DNA from: DAITAZ01 sp036824045
GTDB taxonomy: Bacteria > Pseudomonadota > Gammaproteobacteria > Burkholderiales > Rhodocyclaceae
Assembly (NCBI GenBank): GCA_036824045.1
Contig: DAITAZ010000012.1
Location: 1 to 64,000, forward strand
Length of the DNA stretch: 64,000 nt
Direction: 5' to 3'
The translations under genes were made by a program, and so were the position numbers. Below are positions 54,829-63,836 of the stretch, in pieces. The notes below the pieces were generated by a model. The model ran no database searches, was not told where the DNA came from, and saw only the letters and a list, made by a program, of their open reading frames with translations. Within the stretch, counting starts at the first letter, position 1, and each line of letters starts with the position of its first letter.

Positions 54829-55323
54829 ATGGTCGACATGCCGGAAGGGCGCGCGCCAACCAAGGGCGCGGATGCCGCCCACAGCAGGCGCCTGATTCTT
54901 GCCGGCCCCAGCCTGTTGCCAGTCTCCTCCAGCCTCATCCCGGTGGAAGACGTCCAGACCTCCCGCATTTCCAGCCTCGAGGCCGGGCAAGATTTCTTCA
55001 CCCAGTACGTGCCACCCCACGACCATCGCGGCGAGCCCCTGCCCGCCGTGCTCCTGGTGGAGGAGGATCTGCCTGGAGGCGGGCTGCAGTTACTGCGCTG
55101 GCTCCGCCAAGGCGCCACCCCTGCCCGCTACCTCCCGGCGGTCTTCCTGCTCACCGCAGCCGACCCCTCACGGGGCCTCGAGGCGCTCGCCACGGGGGCC
55201 AACAGCGTCGTGGCCCTGAGTTCCGCCCCGGCGCAGCGGCGGGAACAACTCGCGCTCTTGGCACGATACTGGCTGGACCTTAACATCCCGCCTCCCGACC
55301 CCTGCGAGATCTTCCAGCGATGA
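54829..55323 (+). CDS. Degenerate receiver-like protein coupled to moaC
   Basis: 164 residues. The central part (VLLVEEDLPGGGLQLLRWLRQG, PAVFLLTAADPSRGLEALATGANSVVAL) follows the beta3-beta5 half of response-regulator receivers, including the conserved Thr/Ala after beta4. The phospho-acceptor Asp is replaced by Glu (EED), the beta5 Lys is absent, and the N-terminal half is poorly conserved. It may be a non-phosphorylated signalling module or an unrelated alpha/beta fold. Its TGA overlaps the moaC ATG. Confidence 0.65.
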   Translation: MVDMPEGRAPTKGADAAHSRRLILAGPSLLPVSSSLIPVEDVQTSRISSLEAGQDFFTQYVPPHDHRGEPLPAVLLVEEDLPGGGLQLLRWLRQGATPARYLPAVFLLTAADPSRGLEALATGANSVVALSSAPAQRREQLALLARYWLDLNIPPPDPCEIFQR

Positions 55324-55799
55324 GCGAACTGACCCACTTCGACGCCCAAGGCCAAGCCCACATGGTGGACGTGGGCGCCAAAACCGAGACCGAGCGGGTG
55401 GCCCGCGCCACCGGCACCATACGCATGGAGCCCGAGACGCTGGCGCGCATCGTCGAAGGCAATGTGAAGAAAGGCGACGTACTGGGCATCGCCCGCATTG
55501 CCGCCATCCAGGGCGCCAAGCGCACGGCGGATCTCATCCCCCTGTGCCACCCCATCGCCCTGACCCGGGTAGCGGTGGATTTCGACGTCAACGCCGCGGA
55601 AAGCGCCATCACCTGTACCGTCACCGCCCAGACCGTGGGGCGCACCGGCGTGGAAATGGAAGCACTCACGGCAGTAAGCGCCGCCCTTCTCACCATCTAC
55701 GACATGTGCAAGGCCGTCGATCGCGGCATGCGCTTTGATGGAGTGCGCCTCCTGGAAAAGCTCGGGGGCAAATCGGGGCACTGGCGGGCCGAACGGTAA
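55320..55799 (+). CDS. moaC: Cyclic pyranopterin monophosphate synthase MoaC
   Basis: Catalyses the second half of cPMP formation in molybdenum cofactor synthesis. Motifs LIPLCHPIAL and GVEMEALTAVSAALLTIYDMCKAVD are diagnostic. 159 aa. The cofactor made is needed by FdnG, encoded 30 kb away, but moaA and other moa genes are not nearby. Confidence 0.97.
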   Translation: MSELTHFDAQGQAHMVDVGAKTETERVARATGTIRMEPETLARIVEGNVKKGDVLGIARIAAIQGAKRTADLIPLCHPIALTRVAVDFDVNAAESAITCTVTAQTVGRTGVEMEALTAVSAALLTIYDMCKAVDRGMRFDGVRLLEKLGGKSGHWRAER

Positions 55800-55872
55800 T
55801 AACCCCGGTCGAGCCTGACAGGCGTAACGCGGCCGGGCTAGACTAGTTCCTTTGCCCGATTCCGCCTGGCCC

Positions 55873-57402
55873 ATGCCCGCAGAGATCGAACTCAAGCTGG
55901 CCCTGCCGGCTGCCGCCGTCCCCCGGCTTGTCCGCCATCCCCTGCTGCGGCAGGCGGAGGCCCTGCCCAGCCACACCCTGTTCAACCATTACTTCGACAC
56001 GCCGGATCTGGCATTGGCCGCTCAGCGGGTAGCCGTTCGCACCCGCCGCCAGGGGCGGCAGTGGCTGCAGACCGTGAAGTGCGGCGGGTCCGTCGCAGCG
56101 GGCCTGTCCCACCGGCCGGAGTGGGAGCAGCCCTACCGGCGGGGGCGCTTCGATTTCAGTGCCATCGATGCCCCGGCCCTGCGCACCTTGCTCGAATCCC
56201 CGGCCATCGCCGAGGCCCTGGCACCCGTCTTCAGCACCAACTTCCATCGCCGAACCTGGCGGGTCTGCCCCGGCGCAGAGGTGGAGATCCTGGTGATGCT
56301 GGATCGGGGAGAAGTCATCGCCGGCACCCGACGGCAGGCGATTTGCGAACTGGAACTGGAACTGGTGCGCGGCGAGGCCTCCGCCCTCTTCAATCTGGCC
56401 CAGCACCTCGCCACCCGGCTCCCCCTGCGCCTGGACAATGTGAGCAAAGCCGCCCGGGGGTACCGCCTGCTGCGCGGCGAGCCTCCCCGCCCCACCCACG
56501 CCTCGCGGGTGGCGCTGGTGCCGTCGCTCACGCCGGTCGAGGCTTTTCTTCGGGTCGGTCACGCCGGCCTGGCCCATGTGCAGGCGAACGAAGAAGGCTT
56601 GATGGGGGCGGCCGACCCGGAATTCGTGCATCAAGCCCGCGTGGCGCTGCGACGGCTGCGCGCCAGCGTGCGTTTCTTTGCCCCGGCCCTGCCCCCTGGC
56701 ACCGCCGCGCACTGGCTGCGGCGTCTGGGCGAACTCGCCCGCGCACTCGAAGAGGCCCGGGAACTGGATGTCCTGGCCGGGCTGCTGAATGTCCCCGAGC
56801 CCTCGGTGGAGCCGGCAGACCAGCAGGCTCTGGCAAGCCAGGTGGACGCCTTGCGGCACGCCGCCCGACAGGATGTTGCGCGGGGGGTGGCGGAAGGCGT
56901 GTGGGGCCCGGCACTGCTGGATTTTTCCGCGTTCCTGCACCGGCTCCCGACCGGAGCGCCCGCCCAGGGGGACTTGGCCGCCTTTGTGCGCGAACGGTTG
57001 AGGCAAGCCTGGAATCGGGTTGAACGACATAGTGCCGGCGCGCGCGGGAGAAATGCCGCGGCTTCCCATCGCCTGCGCATAGCGGTCAAACAACTCCGCT
57101 ACAGCCTTGAGTCCTGCGCCGCGCTACTCCCGGCCCGGCCACTGGCGACGTCGCTGGAACAGCTTTCCGCCATGCAGGAGGCGCTGGGGCGGCGGCAAGA
57201 CCTGACCTCGCTCTGTCCGCGCCTGATGAACGTGGCCGGAGCAGACCCCGGATTGCGGCTGGCGGCCACCCGCCTGCTGGGCACATACGCGCGGCGGACC
57301 CAAGGCGATGGCTTGGCCCTGGGTGAAGCGCCCCAGGCACTGGCGCGCACCAGAAACACGCTAAATATCAAGGTGGCAATCCCCCGGGCTCTGGCAATAT
57401 AG
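55873..57402 (+). CDS. CYTH and CHAD domain protein
   Basis: N-terminal CYTH/triphosphate tunnel domain (residues about 1-200; EIELKLALP gives the ExExK-like motif, with alternating Arg/Lys/Glu strands) and C-terminal CHAD helical domain (about 220-490; VHQARVALRRLRASVRFF and RLRIAVKQLRYSLE). Such proteins cleave inorganic triphosphate and CHAD binds polyphosphate granules. ATG at 55873 (MPAEIELKLAL) is the chosen start; a TTG at 55852 is possible. 509 aa. SixA-like gene follows. Confidence 0.88.
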   Translation: MPAEIELKLALPAAAVPRLVRHPLLRQAEALPSHTLFNHYFDTPDLALAAQRVAVRTRRQGRQWLQTVKCGGSVAAGLSHRPEWEQPYRRGRFDFSAIDAPALRTLLESPAIAEALAPVFSTNFHRRTWRVCPGAEVEILVMLDRGEVIAGTRRQAICELELELVRGEASALFNLAQHLATRLPLRLDNVSKAARGYRLLRGEPPRPTHASRVALVPSLTPVEAFLRVGHAGLAHVQANEEGLMGAADPEFVHQARVALRRLRASVRFFAPALPPGTAAHWLRRLGELARALEEARELDVLAGLLNVPEPSVEPADQQALASQVDALRHAARQDVARGVAEGVWGPALLDFSAFLHRLPTGAPAQGDLAAFVRERLRQAWNRVERHSAGARGRNAAASHRLRIAVKQLRYSLESCAALLPARPLATSLEQLSAMQEALGRRQDLTSLCPRLMNVAGADPGLRLAATRLLGTYARRTQGDGLALGEAPQALARTRNTLNIKVAIPRALAI

Positions 57403-57573
57403 TGAACCAGCGGAGGGGCCGGCTGTGTGTGCCCCATCCCGAAGGATGCATAGGCGGGTGCATTGTCCCGCCTTCCTGCAGCCGATTCCACACACAACAG
57501 CCGCAAGGCCCCACAACAGGCCGTGAGCGGCGGCAACTACAAACACAAGATTCCGAGGAGAGAGGGAGAGCGC

Positions 57574-58035
57574 ATGCACATTCTATTGTGGCGCCATGCG
57601 GAAGCCGAGGACGGTTTCCCCGATGAAGAGAGAAAACTCACCCGCCGGGGCGAGGAGCAGGCCAAAAGAGTGGCCAAGTGGCTGCAGAACCATGGCCCAA
57701 AGGTTCTGCGCGTGGTAGCCAGCCCGGCCACCCGCACACAACAGACGGTGAGCGCCTTCGCCAAGCACTTCGAGACAGACATTCACGTGGGTACCAGTGC
57801 CCAGCCGGAAGATATTTTCCGGGCCACGGGCTGCTGCGACCGGGACATGGACTGCGCCGTGCTGGTGGTAGGCCATCAGCCAACCCTGGGGCGAGCCGCC
57901 GCTCGCCTGCTGACGGGGCGCGACGAAGGCTGGCCCGTGCGCAAGGGCTCCCTGTGGTGGATACGCCGCCGGGACCGTAACGGCGTTCCCCACTACGAAC
58001 TGCATACGGTCGTGCATCCGGAACTGCTGGACTGA
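57574..58035 (+). CDS. SixA-like histidine phosphatase
   Basis: 153 residues of the RHG phosphatase family. The catalytic motif is LLWRHAEAED (His8 from the ATG at 57574), with ASPATRTQQT and VVGHQPTLG supplying the other active-site residues. SixA removes phosphate from phosphohistidine in signalling/PTS proteins. Strong purine-rich ribosome site (AGGAGAGAGGGAGAG). Downstream of the CYTH-CHAD gene by 171 bases, in which a GGCGGG/CCCGCC hairpin (57453-57472) is seen. Confidence 0.88.
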   Translation: MHILLWRHAEAEDGFPDEERKLTRRGEEQAKRVAKWLQNHGPKVLRVVASPATRTQQTVSAFAKHFETDIHVGTSAQPEDIFRATGCCDRDMDCAVLVVGHQPTLGRAAARLLTGRDEGWPVRKGSLWWIRRRDRNGVPHYELHTVVHPELLD

Positions 58036-58134
58036 CACCCGCGTTCCCGCGGGCGGATGCCTTCAAGTTGCTCCCGTAAAGGCCGATAGCACCCGTGTTG
58101 CGCCGCCAAGTCGGCGCGCCTGCACGGATGCCTG

Positions 58135-59943
58135 ATGCCCCTTCGCGATACGCTGCCCGCCGGTCTGGCTGGTTACCTGACGCTGATCTGCCTTTGCCTG
58201 GCCCCCAATCTGGTGTGGTTGGCCGTGGCCGGCGATCCGGGACAGGCATTGGGCGAAGGGCTGGCGCCGGCAGCCATGCTGCTGGGGCTGGTGAGCGCAG
58301 TAGGCGGACGGCTGGGGCCGGTTGCCCTGCTCCTGGCGCCTTTGGCGCTGCTGGCGCCGGCGGAAGCATATTTCATCGCCCGCTATGGCCGCCCCAGTTC
58401 CGCCCATGTGCTGGCCATCCTTGCCGACACCCATTGGGATGAAACCCGCGCCTATCTGGGCGGGGATTTCTGGTTCGCCGTCGCTACGGGAGCCGGTCTG
58501 CTACTCGTCGTGCCCGGGTGTGTGATTGCGGTATGGCGTGCCAACCTGGCCTGGCGGCACCGCAGCCGCCGCTGGCTGACACTGGCTTTTGGCACCGCTC
58601 TGGCACTCTCCATCAGCGCCCAGGTGGCCGACCCCGCGTCCGTAGCGTTCGCCCAGCCGGACGGCCCCCCCCCCGCCGCCAGCAATGGCGAGGCTCTTCG
58701 GGATTCGCATTTGCCCGACGCGGTGGCCGCTTTCGAGCCGGGCTACCCCGCCGGCGTGCTCATCCGGCTCTACAGCTACAGCCGTCAGGTCGCGGCCCTT
58801 CGACAGATGGAATCCCGCCTGGCGGATTTCCGCTTCGGCGCCCGCCAGGCAGAGGCCCATGCGGCGCACCCCGACAAACAGGTGATCGTGCTGGTGCTGG
58901 GCGAAAGCAGCCGCCGCAGCCGCTGGCAGCTCTACGGCTATGGGCGGCCCACCACCCCCCGGCTGGCGGCGGAACCGGGGCTGGTGGCCTTTTCCGACAT
59001 GGTCACGCCCTGGGCTTACACGCTGATGTCGGTCCCGGTCATTCTGTCCCGCAAGCCGGCGGAATCTTCCAGCTTCTTCCACCCGGAACGCTCCATCGTC
59101 AGCCTGTTCCGCGAGGCGGGTTTTTCCACCTGGTGGCTATCCACCCAGACGCCGCTGGGCGCCATCGAGAACGGGATTTCCATCCTGGCCCGGGAAGCCG
59201 AGCACCGACAGTTTCTCAACCCGCTTCATTTCGGCGCGGCCGGCGCCTACGACGGCACCCTGATCCCGGCGCTGAGGCAGGCAATCGCCCAGGGCGGGCA
59301 AAGGCAGTTCGTCGTGCTGCACACCCTGGGCAGCCACTATGACTACGCCCACCGCTACCCCAGGGAATTCGAGCATTTCACACCGGCGCTGGCTCCGGAG
59401 GAGGGCTCGGCCTTGCACAGGGAAGACCGGCGCGAACAGCTCTCCAATAGCTACGACAACTCGGTGCGCTACACCGACCACGTCCTGGCCGAAGCCATAG
59501 CCGCGCTGAAGGAAGTTCACGGGAGCACAGCGCTGTTCTATGTGGCAGACCACGGCGAGGATCTGCCGGACGAGCAGTGCACCCTCTACGGGCACAACAA
59601 CAGCACGGTTCACAACTTTCAGGTGCCCGCCCTGTTGTGGCTCTCGCCTACCCACCGGCAACGCTTCCCCGCCCATGCTGTGCAGGCGGAAGCACGCCGC
59701 GACAGCCCGCTGCATACCGGCAATGTTTTCGACACGCTGGCGGATCTGGCGGGTATCGATCACCCGGGGCGGCGTGGGGCCAACAGCCTGCTGGACCCGA
59801 CATGGCGCGCAGCCCCACGCCTGGTGTATGCCCCGGGCCCCCGCCTGTGGGATGGGGCAGTGGCCGCCGGCCCCTGCCACCGGGTGACGGCGCCACCAAT
59901 CCAGACATCCGCCCTGACTACCGCCCCACCCCAACGCAAGTGA
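58135..59943 (+). CDS. Phosphoethanolamine transferase of the EptA/CptA family
   Basis: 602 residues: five N-terminal membrane helices, then a periplasmic sulfatase-like domain. The nucleophile motif is GESSRRSRWQLYGYGRPTTP (residues about 256-275), with Ser258 where EptA enzymes carry Thr; the CptA group has a related GES form. Metal ligands appear in YVADHGEDLPDE and HTLGSHYDY. It likely transfers phosphoethanolamine to lipid A or core LPS, which alters charge and can reduce polymyxin binding. 11 bases upstream of the next gene. Confidence 0.88.
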   Translation: MPLRDTLPAGLAGYLTLICLCLAPNLVWLAVAGDPGQALGEGLAPAAMLLGLVSAVGGRLGPVALLLAPLALLAPAEAYFIARYGRPSSAHVLAILADTHWDETRAYLGGDFWFAVATGAGLLLVVPGCVIAVWRANLAWRHRSRRWLTLAFGTALALSISAQVADPASVAFAQPDGPPPAASNGEALRDSHLPDAVAAFEPGYPAGVLIRLYSYSRQVAALRQMESRLADFRFGARQAEAHAAHPDKQVIVLVLGESSRRSRWQLYGYGRPTTPRLAAEPGLVAFSDMVTPWAYTLMSVPVILSRKPAESSSFFHPERSIVSLFREAGFSTWWLSTQTPLGAIENGISILAREAEHRQFLNPLHFGAAGAYDGTLIPALRQAIAQGGQRQFVVLHTLGSHYDYAHRYPREFEHFTPALAPEEGSALHREDRREQLSNSYDNSVRYTDHVLAEAIAALKEVHGSTALFYVADHGEDLPDEQCTLYGHNNSTVHNFQVPALLWLSPTHRQRFPAHAVQAEARRDSPLHTGNVFDTLADLAGIDHPGRRGANSLLDPTWRAAPRLVYAPGPRLWDGAVAAGPCHRVTAPPIQTSALTTAPPQRK

Positions 59944-59954
59944 GGAACCCCACC

Positions 59955-60611
59955 ATGCCAGCCCCCACCACTCATCCGGGCCCCACCCTCTGCGCACCTG
60001 AAATCGCGAGCAGCGCCCGCAGGGTGGATGTGCTTCCGGCCCTGTTCTTTCTCTCAGGCAGCGCCGCCCTCATTTACCAGGTGATGTGGCAGAGGCTGCT
60101 GTTCACTCTTTTCGGGGTGGATATGGAGTCCACCACCATCATCGTTTCCGTCTTCATGCTGGGCCTGGGGGTGGGGGCCCTGGCCGGAGGTGTCGCCGCC
60201 GATGCCTTTCCCCGCCGCCGCCTGCTGTGCTTCGTGCTGGCGGAGTTGCTGATCGGCCTCTTTGGCGCGCTCAGCCCTTGGGCAATCGACCTGCTGGCGG
60301 CCGCGCTGGCAGGCAGTGGCCGCGTTGCCACGGCCTTGGCCAGTTTTGCCCTCTTCCTCCTCCCCACCACCCTGATGGGGGGAACCTTGCCCGTCCTGGT
60401 TGCGCATGTTCATGAACGGGAGGGGCATGTCGGCCGCTCCGTGGGACAGCTTTACTTTGCCAACACCCTTGGCGCGGCGGCGGGCGCCGTCACCGCCGGC
60501 TTCATCCTGCTCAATGTGTTGACCGATGTGGACGGCTCCATCCACCTGGCAGCGGCCCTCAACGTTGGCATCGCAGCGGCCGGGGCTTGGAATCTGAGGG
60601 CGCCACGATGA
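59955..60611 (+). CDS. Membrane half of a spermidine-synthase-like protein (N-terminal part)
   Basis: 218 residues with about six helices: FFLSGSAALIYQVMWQRLLFTLFG is the characteristic opening of fused MFS/spermidine-synthase proteins, and GQLYFANTLGAAAGAVTAGF closes the half. In many bacteria this segment is continuous with the part encoded by the next gene. Here TGA and ATG overlap (60608-60611), so two chains are made. Ribosome site GAGGAA; probably cotranscribed with the upstream transferase gene. Confidence 0.82.
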   Translation: MPAPTTHPGPTLCAPEIASSARRVDVLPALFFLSGSAALIYQVMWQRLLFTLFGVDMESTTIIVSVFMLGLGVGALAGGVAADAFPRRRLLCFVLAELLIGLFGALSPWAIDLLAAALAGSGRVATALASFALFLLPTTLMGGTLPVLVAHVHEREGHVGRSVGQLYFANTLGAAAGAVTAGFILLNVLTDVDGSIHLAAALNVGIAAAGAWNLRAPR

Positions 60612-62149
60612 GACCTTGGCTCTACGCGCCCCACCTGCTGGCGGCGGGCACCGGATTTCTCTCTCTTTCGGAGGAGATTCTTTGGGTGCGCTTGTTCGGC
60701 TTCGCCAACCATTCGCGGCCCCAAGCCTTCGCCTTCGTGCTGGCGGCCTACCTGCTGGGGATCGCCCTGGGTGCGCGCTACGGCCAACGCCTGACCGAAT
60801 CACCCCGCCCGCCCTGGGCCATGGCCGGGTGGGTGCTTCTGGGCTCGGCCGCGCTGGGGCTGACCACGCCCTGGCTGTTCGTATTACTGGTCGGGCTGGA
60901 CGATCTTCTGGGCACTCGGTTGCAGGTCCCCCTGGGGGGAATGTTGATCATCCTGGTCGCCGCCAGCAAGGCGCTGCTCTTTCCCCTCGCCCACCATTTG
61001 GGCAGCAGCACCCAGCCGGGTCGGATTGGCAGGTCCGTCTCCCGGGTGTATCTGTGCAATATCCTGGGCAGCGCCCTAGGGCCGCTGGTCACGGGCTTTC
61101 TGGTGCTGGACGCCCTGAGCACCCAGCAAGCCTTCGCCCTGAGCGCGGGCCTGACCTTTGCCGCAGGCCTGCTGTGCCTGCTGCCCGCGATGGCCCCCGC
61201 CTTCGGGGCGGCACTGGCTACCGCATCCATCGCGCTGTGTGCCGTGCCTTGGCTGCTGGACAGTCAGGCACTCGTCCGGCTCGCAGCGGAGCCTGCTGGC
61301 GAGATACGCAAATTGGTGGAAAACCGCCACGGCATCATCACCCTTTATCAAGGAGAAAGCCGGGGCGGCGAAGCCGATGACATCGTATTCGGCGGCAACG
61401 TCTATGACGGACGGACCAACCTCGACCCGGTGGCCAACACCAACCAGATACATCGCCTGCTGGTGCTGCCGGCCTTGCAGCCCCAGCCACGGCGCGTGCT
61501 GATGATCGGCCTCTCCATCGGTTCCTGGCTCAAGCTGGTAACCGGCTTTCCAGGGGTCGAGACCATCGACGTCATCGAAATCAATCCCGGCTACCTGCGG
61601 GCCATGGAAGATTACCCCAGGCATCTTGCCGCCCTGTCCGATCCACGGGTGCGCCTCTACGCCGACGATGGCCGACGCTGGATCAACAGCCATCCGGAAG
61701 CCCGTTACGACCTGATCGTGATGAATACCACTTGGCACTGGCGGGCTTACAGCAACACCCTCCTGGCCCGGGAATTCCTCTCCTCCCTGCGTCAGCATCT
61801 GGCCCCGGGCGGCGTCGTGGCCTGGAACACCACAGGCTCGCCAGACGCGCTCCACACCGCCAGCACCGTCTTTGCGCACGCCTACGGTTTTCACAGTTTC
61901 GCCATTGCCGCCGACTTTGACTGGAGGCCCCGCCTGGTCACCCCGGCGGCCAGGGACGTACTTGGCAGCCTGACCCTCGACGGCCAGCCGCTGTTTCCGC
62001 GCAACAGCGAGCGGACAATCAGAACCTACCTGAACACCGCTCCGGTCAGCGTCGAACAACAGGCAAGGACGGCCGGCCGCGCCCTGCAGACCATTACTGA
62101 CCGCAACTTGATCACGGAATACCGCCACGGTCGCAGCTTGTGGTGGTGA
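60608..62149 (+). CDS. Membrane-spermidine synthase-like protein (C-terminal part)
   Basis: 513 residues: about six helices (LSLSEEILWVRLFGFANHS, VYLCNILGSALGPLVTGF) followed by a Rossmann domain of the polyamine aminopropyltransferase fold (about 240-510; VLMIGLSIGSWLKLV, DVIEINPGYL, RLYADDGRRWI, YDLIVMNTTWHW). The catalytic DxxY/D pattern of true spermidine synthases is altered (MNTT at the position of LDSTDP), so the substrate is uncertain. Confidence 0.82.
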   Translation: MRPWLYAPHLLAAGTGFLSLSEEILWVRLFGFANHSRPQAFAFVLAAYLLGIALGARYGQRLTESPRPPWAMAGWVLLGSAALGLTTPWLFVLLVGLDDLLGTRLQVPLGGMLIILVAASKALLFPLAHHLGSSTQPGRIGRSVSRVYLCNILGSALGPLVTGFLVLDALSTQQAFALSAGLTFAAGLLCLLPAMAPAFGAALATASIALCAVPWLLDSQALVRLAAEPAGEIRKLVENRHGIITLYQGESRGGEADDIVFGGNVYDGRTNLDPVANTNQIHRLLVLPALQPQPRRVLMIGLSIGSWLKLVTGFPGVETIDVIEINPGYLRAMEDYPRHLAALSDPRVRLYADDGRRWINSHPEARYDLIVMNTTWHWRAYSNTLLAREFLSSLRQHLAPGGVVAWNTTGSPDALHTASTVFAHAYGFHSFAIAADFDWRPRLVTPAARDVLGSLTLDGQPLFPRNSERTIRTYLNTAPVSVEQQARTAGRALQTITDRNLITEYRHGRSLWW

Positions 62150-62244
62150 GCCCTCCGCGAGGTCGCGCAAATTTGCGATATATGCACAAAATCGCACATG
62201 AGCGCCCTACAATGAGGGCACTGCAACGAAGAAGAGCCACAGCC

Positions 62245-62844
62245 ATGAAACTGTACGACATGGAACGCTCAGGCAATGCCTACCGGGTACGCCTGATGCT
62301 CTCGCTGCTCGGCCTGCACGCGGAACGGCAAGCTGTTGACCTCTTGGCGGGGGAACAACACCAACCCTGGTTTCTCGCGCTCAACCCGCGTCATCAGGTA
62401 CCCGTGCTGGAAGAACCGGATGGCACCGTGATCTGGGACTCCATGGCCATCCTGGTTTATTTGGCCCGACAGTACGGTGGAGAAACCTGGCTGCCGCTGG
62501 AACCACGCCCGATGGCGGAAGTGATGCAATGGCTGGCGGTCATGGAGAGCGAATCCCAATATGGCCTCGCGCTGGCACGAGCCATCACCCGCTTCGGCCG
62601 TCCGGGGGATCTGACCCTGGCGCAACAACTGGGGCACAAGTGCTTGCGCGTCCTGGAGACCCAGCTCACGGCCCATGAATGGTTGGCGCTGGAGCGCCTG
62701 ACCATCGCCGACGTGGGCTGTTTTCCCTACGTGGCGCTGGCGCCAGAAGGCGGCATCAGCCTCGACGCCTACCCCGCCGTTCAGGCCTGGCTCAGCCGGA
62801 TCAAGATTCTGCCGGGGTTCATCGGCATGCCGGGCATCGCGTAA
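62245..62844 (+). CDS. Glutathione S-transferase family protein
   Basis: 199 residues with N-terminal thioredoxin-like fold (LYDMERSGNAYRVRLMLSLLGL; NPRHQVPVLEEPDG; WDSMAILVYLARQYGG) and a C-terminal helical domain (LTIADVGCFPYVALAPEGGI). Substrate unknown. The ATG at 62245 begins the fold; the longer frame upstream is Arg-rich. Transcription probably ends at the hairpin at 62852. Confidence 0.88.
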   Translation: MKLYDMERSGNAYRVRLMLSLLGLHAERQAVDLLAGEQHQPWFLALNPRHQVPVLEEPDGTVIWDSMAILVYLARQYGGETWLPLEPRPMAEVMQWLAVMESESQYGLALARAITRFGRPGDLTLAQQLGHKCLRVLETQLTAHEWLALERLTIADVGCFPYVALAPEGGISLDAYPAVQAWLSRIKILPGFIGMPGIA

Positions 62845-62851
62845 ACGACAG

Positions 62852-62872
62852 AAGGGGCGCCGGGCGCCCCTT
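62852..62872. terminator. Terminator hairpin between gst and the pilin-like gene
   Basis: AAGGGGCGCC (62852-62861) is perfectly complementary to 62863-62872. In practice eight pairs around CCGGG form the hairpin. It lies between convergent stops; the flanking U/A content is low, so strength is moderate. Confidence 0.6.
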
Positions 62873-62895
62873 CCTGATGAATGCCTGGATAGCGC

Positions 62896-63549
62896 TCAGT
62901 AGGCGATGCAAAGAGTGTAGACCGCCGCGTCCTGGACGTTCGCATTGAGGACTGCGGCGCCAGAGGCGATGTTATTCCCGAGCATCCAGCGCACTGAACC
63001 GGTATCCGACACCCCGTCATCCAGACGGATGTCGATTTGCCGCGCCATCCGCCCGGTGAGGTTGCCCGAACACACGAAGATGGAACCTGCCCATCCGGCG
63101 ATGGGCGACACACCGGTGATCCCGAGGCGACCGCCTTCCACGTTGTTCGGCGGATAGTCTGCCGCAGCGGTGTTCGTCGTGCCACTGAGCATGTTGGCAA
63201 TGCGCACATGCTGCCAGAAGAGATAGGCCTCGTCCGAGGCGGTGCCGGAATTCCAGTCCCCGTCGATGCGACCATTGCCCACGGTGCCATTGGGCGTCGT
63301 GGCGAGCACCGCGCCACTGGCCGCCCCCAAATGGTTCACAACCCCCGCATCGTCCCCGGGCAGGGCCCGGAAGCGTTCCTGATACATGTAAGTTGCTGTG
63401 CGGATTTGCTCCAGATCGGAGATCAAGCCTCGCACTTTGGCGCTGTTGATGAGTTCCTGGCCCTTCAGGACACCGCCCAACAGCAGGCCGATAATGACCA
63501 GCACGATGGCAATTTCCACCAAAGTAAAACCGGATTGGGATTTGCGCAT
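62896..63549 (-). CDS. Type IV pilin-like / pseudopilin protein
   Basis: 217 residues with a class III signal: MRKSQSG followed by FTLVEIAIVLVIIGLLLGGVLKG, with prepilin cleavage after Gly7 and the conserved Glu5 of the mature protein. The N-terminal helix continues to about residue 55; the globular part carries a Trp-rich middle (GWAGSIFVC) and two cysteines, near residue 160 and at the C-terminus (TLCIAY), that could form a disulfide. No pilus assembly genes are adjacent, so it is a lone minor-pilin-like gene. Confidence 0.82.
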   Translation of the reverse strand: MRKSQSGFTLVEIAIVLVIIGLLLGGVLKGQELINSAKVRGLISDLEQIRTATYMYQERFRALPGDDAGVVNHLGAASGAVLATTPNGTVGNGRIDGDWNSGTASDEAYLFWQHVRIANMLSGTTNTAAADYPPNNVEGGRLGITGVSPIAGWAGSIFVCSGNLTGRMARQIDIRLDDGVSDTGSVRWMLGNNIASGAAVLNANVQDAAVYTLCIAY

Positions 63550-63836
63550 GACTCAGAACCTGATGAGAGTAGTTGCCTCAATCGGCTATTAGCAGGAATC
63601 GTACCACTTCGCCCGGCCGTAACCGTGGCCGCAGGCGCAGAACACGGTGGGAAACGCATCCCATATTTGCCAGCCGAGGGAATTGCCACCGTCTGGCAGC
63701 GCTTCCGTCGCCGCAACCTGGCTTGCGGCACTCGGGTCTGACGAGCACTCGACACGCCTGTGACGAAAATTCGACACCCGCGTCGAGGACCCGACAGCAT
63801 GAGGGCGGGTTCCGTCTCGTTTACAATGCGCCGACC

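Noticed and set aside
62174..62196. TGCGAT-N11-ATCGCA dyad upstream of the GST gene as an operator
   Set aside because: Six-base arms with an 11-base spacer are easily found by chance, and no regulator or supporting second copy is seen.
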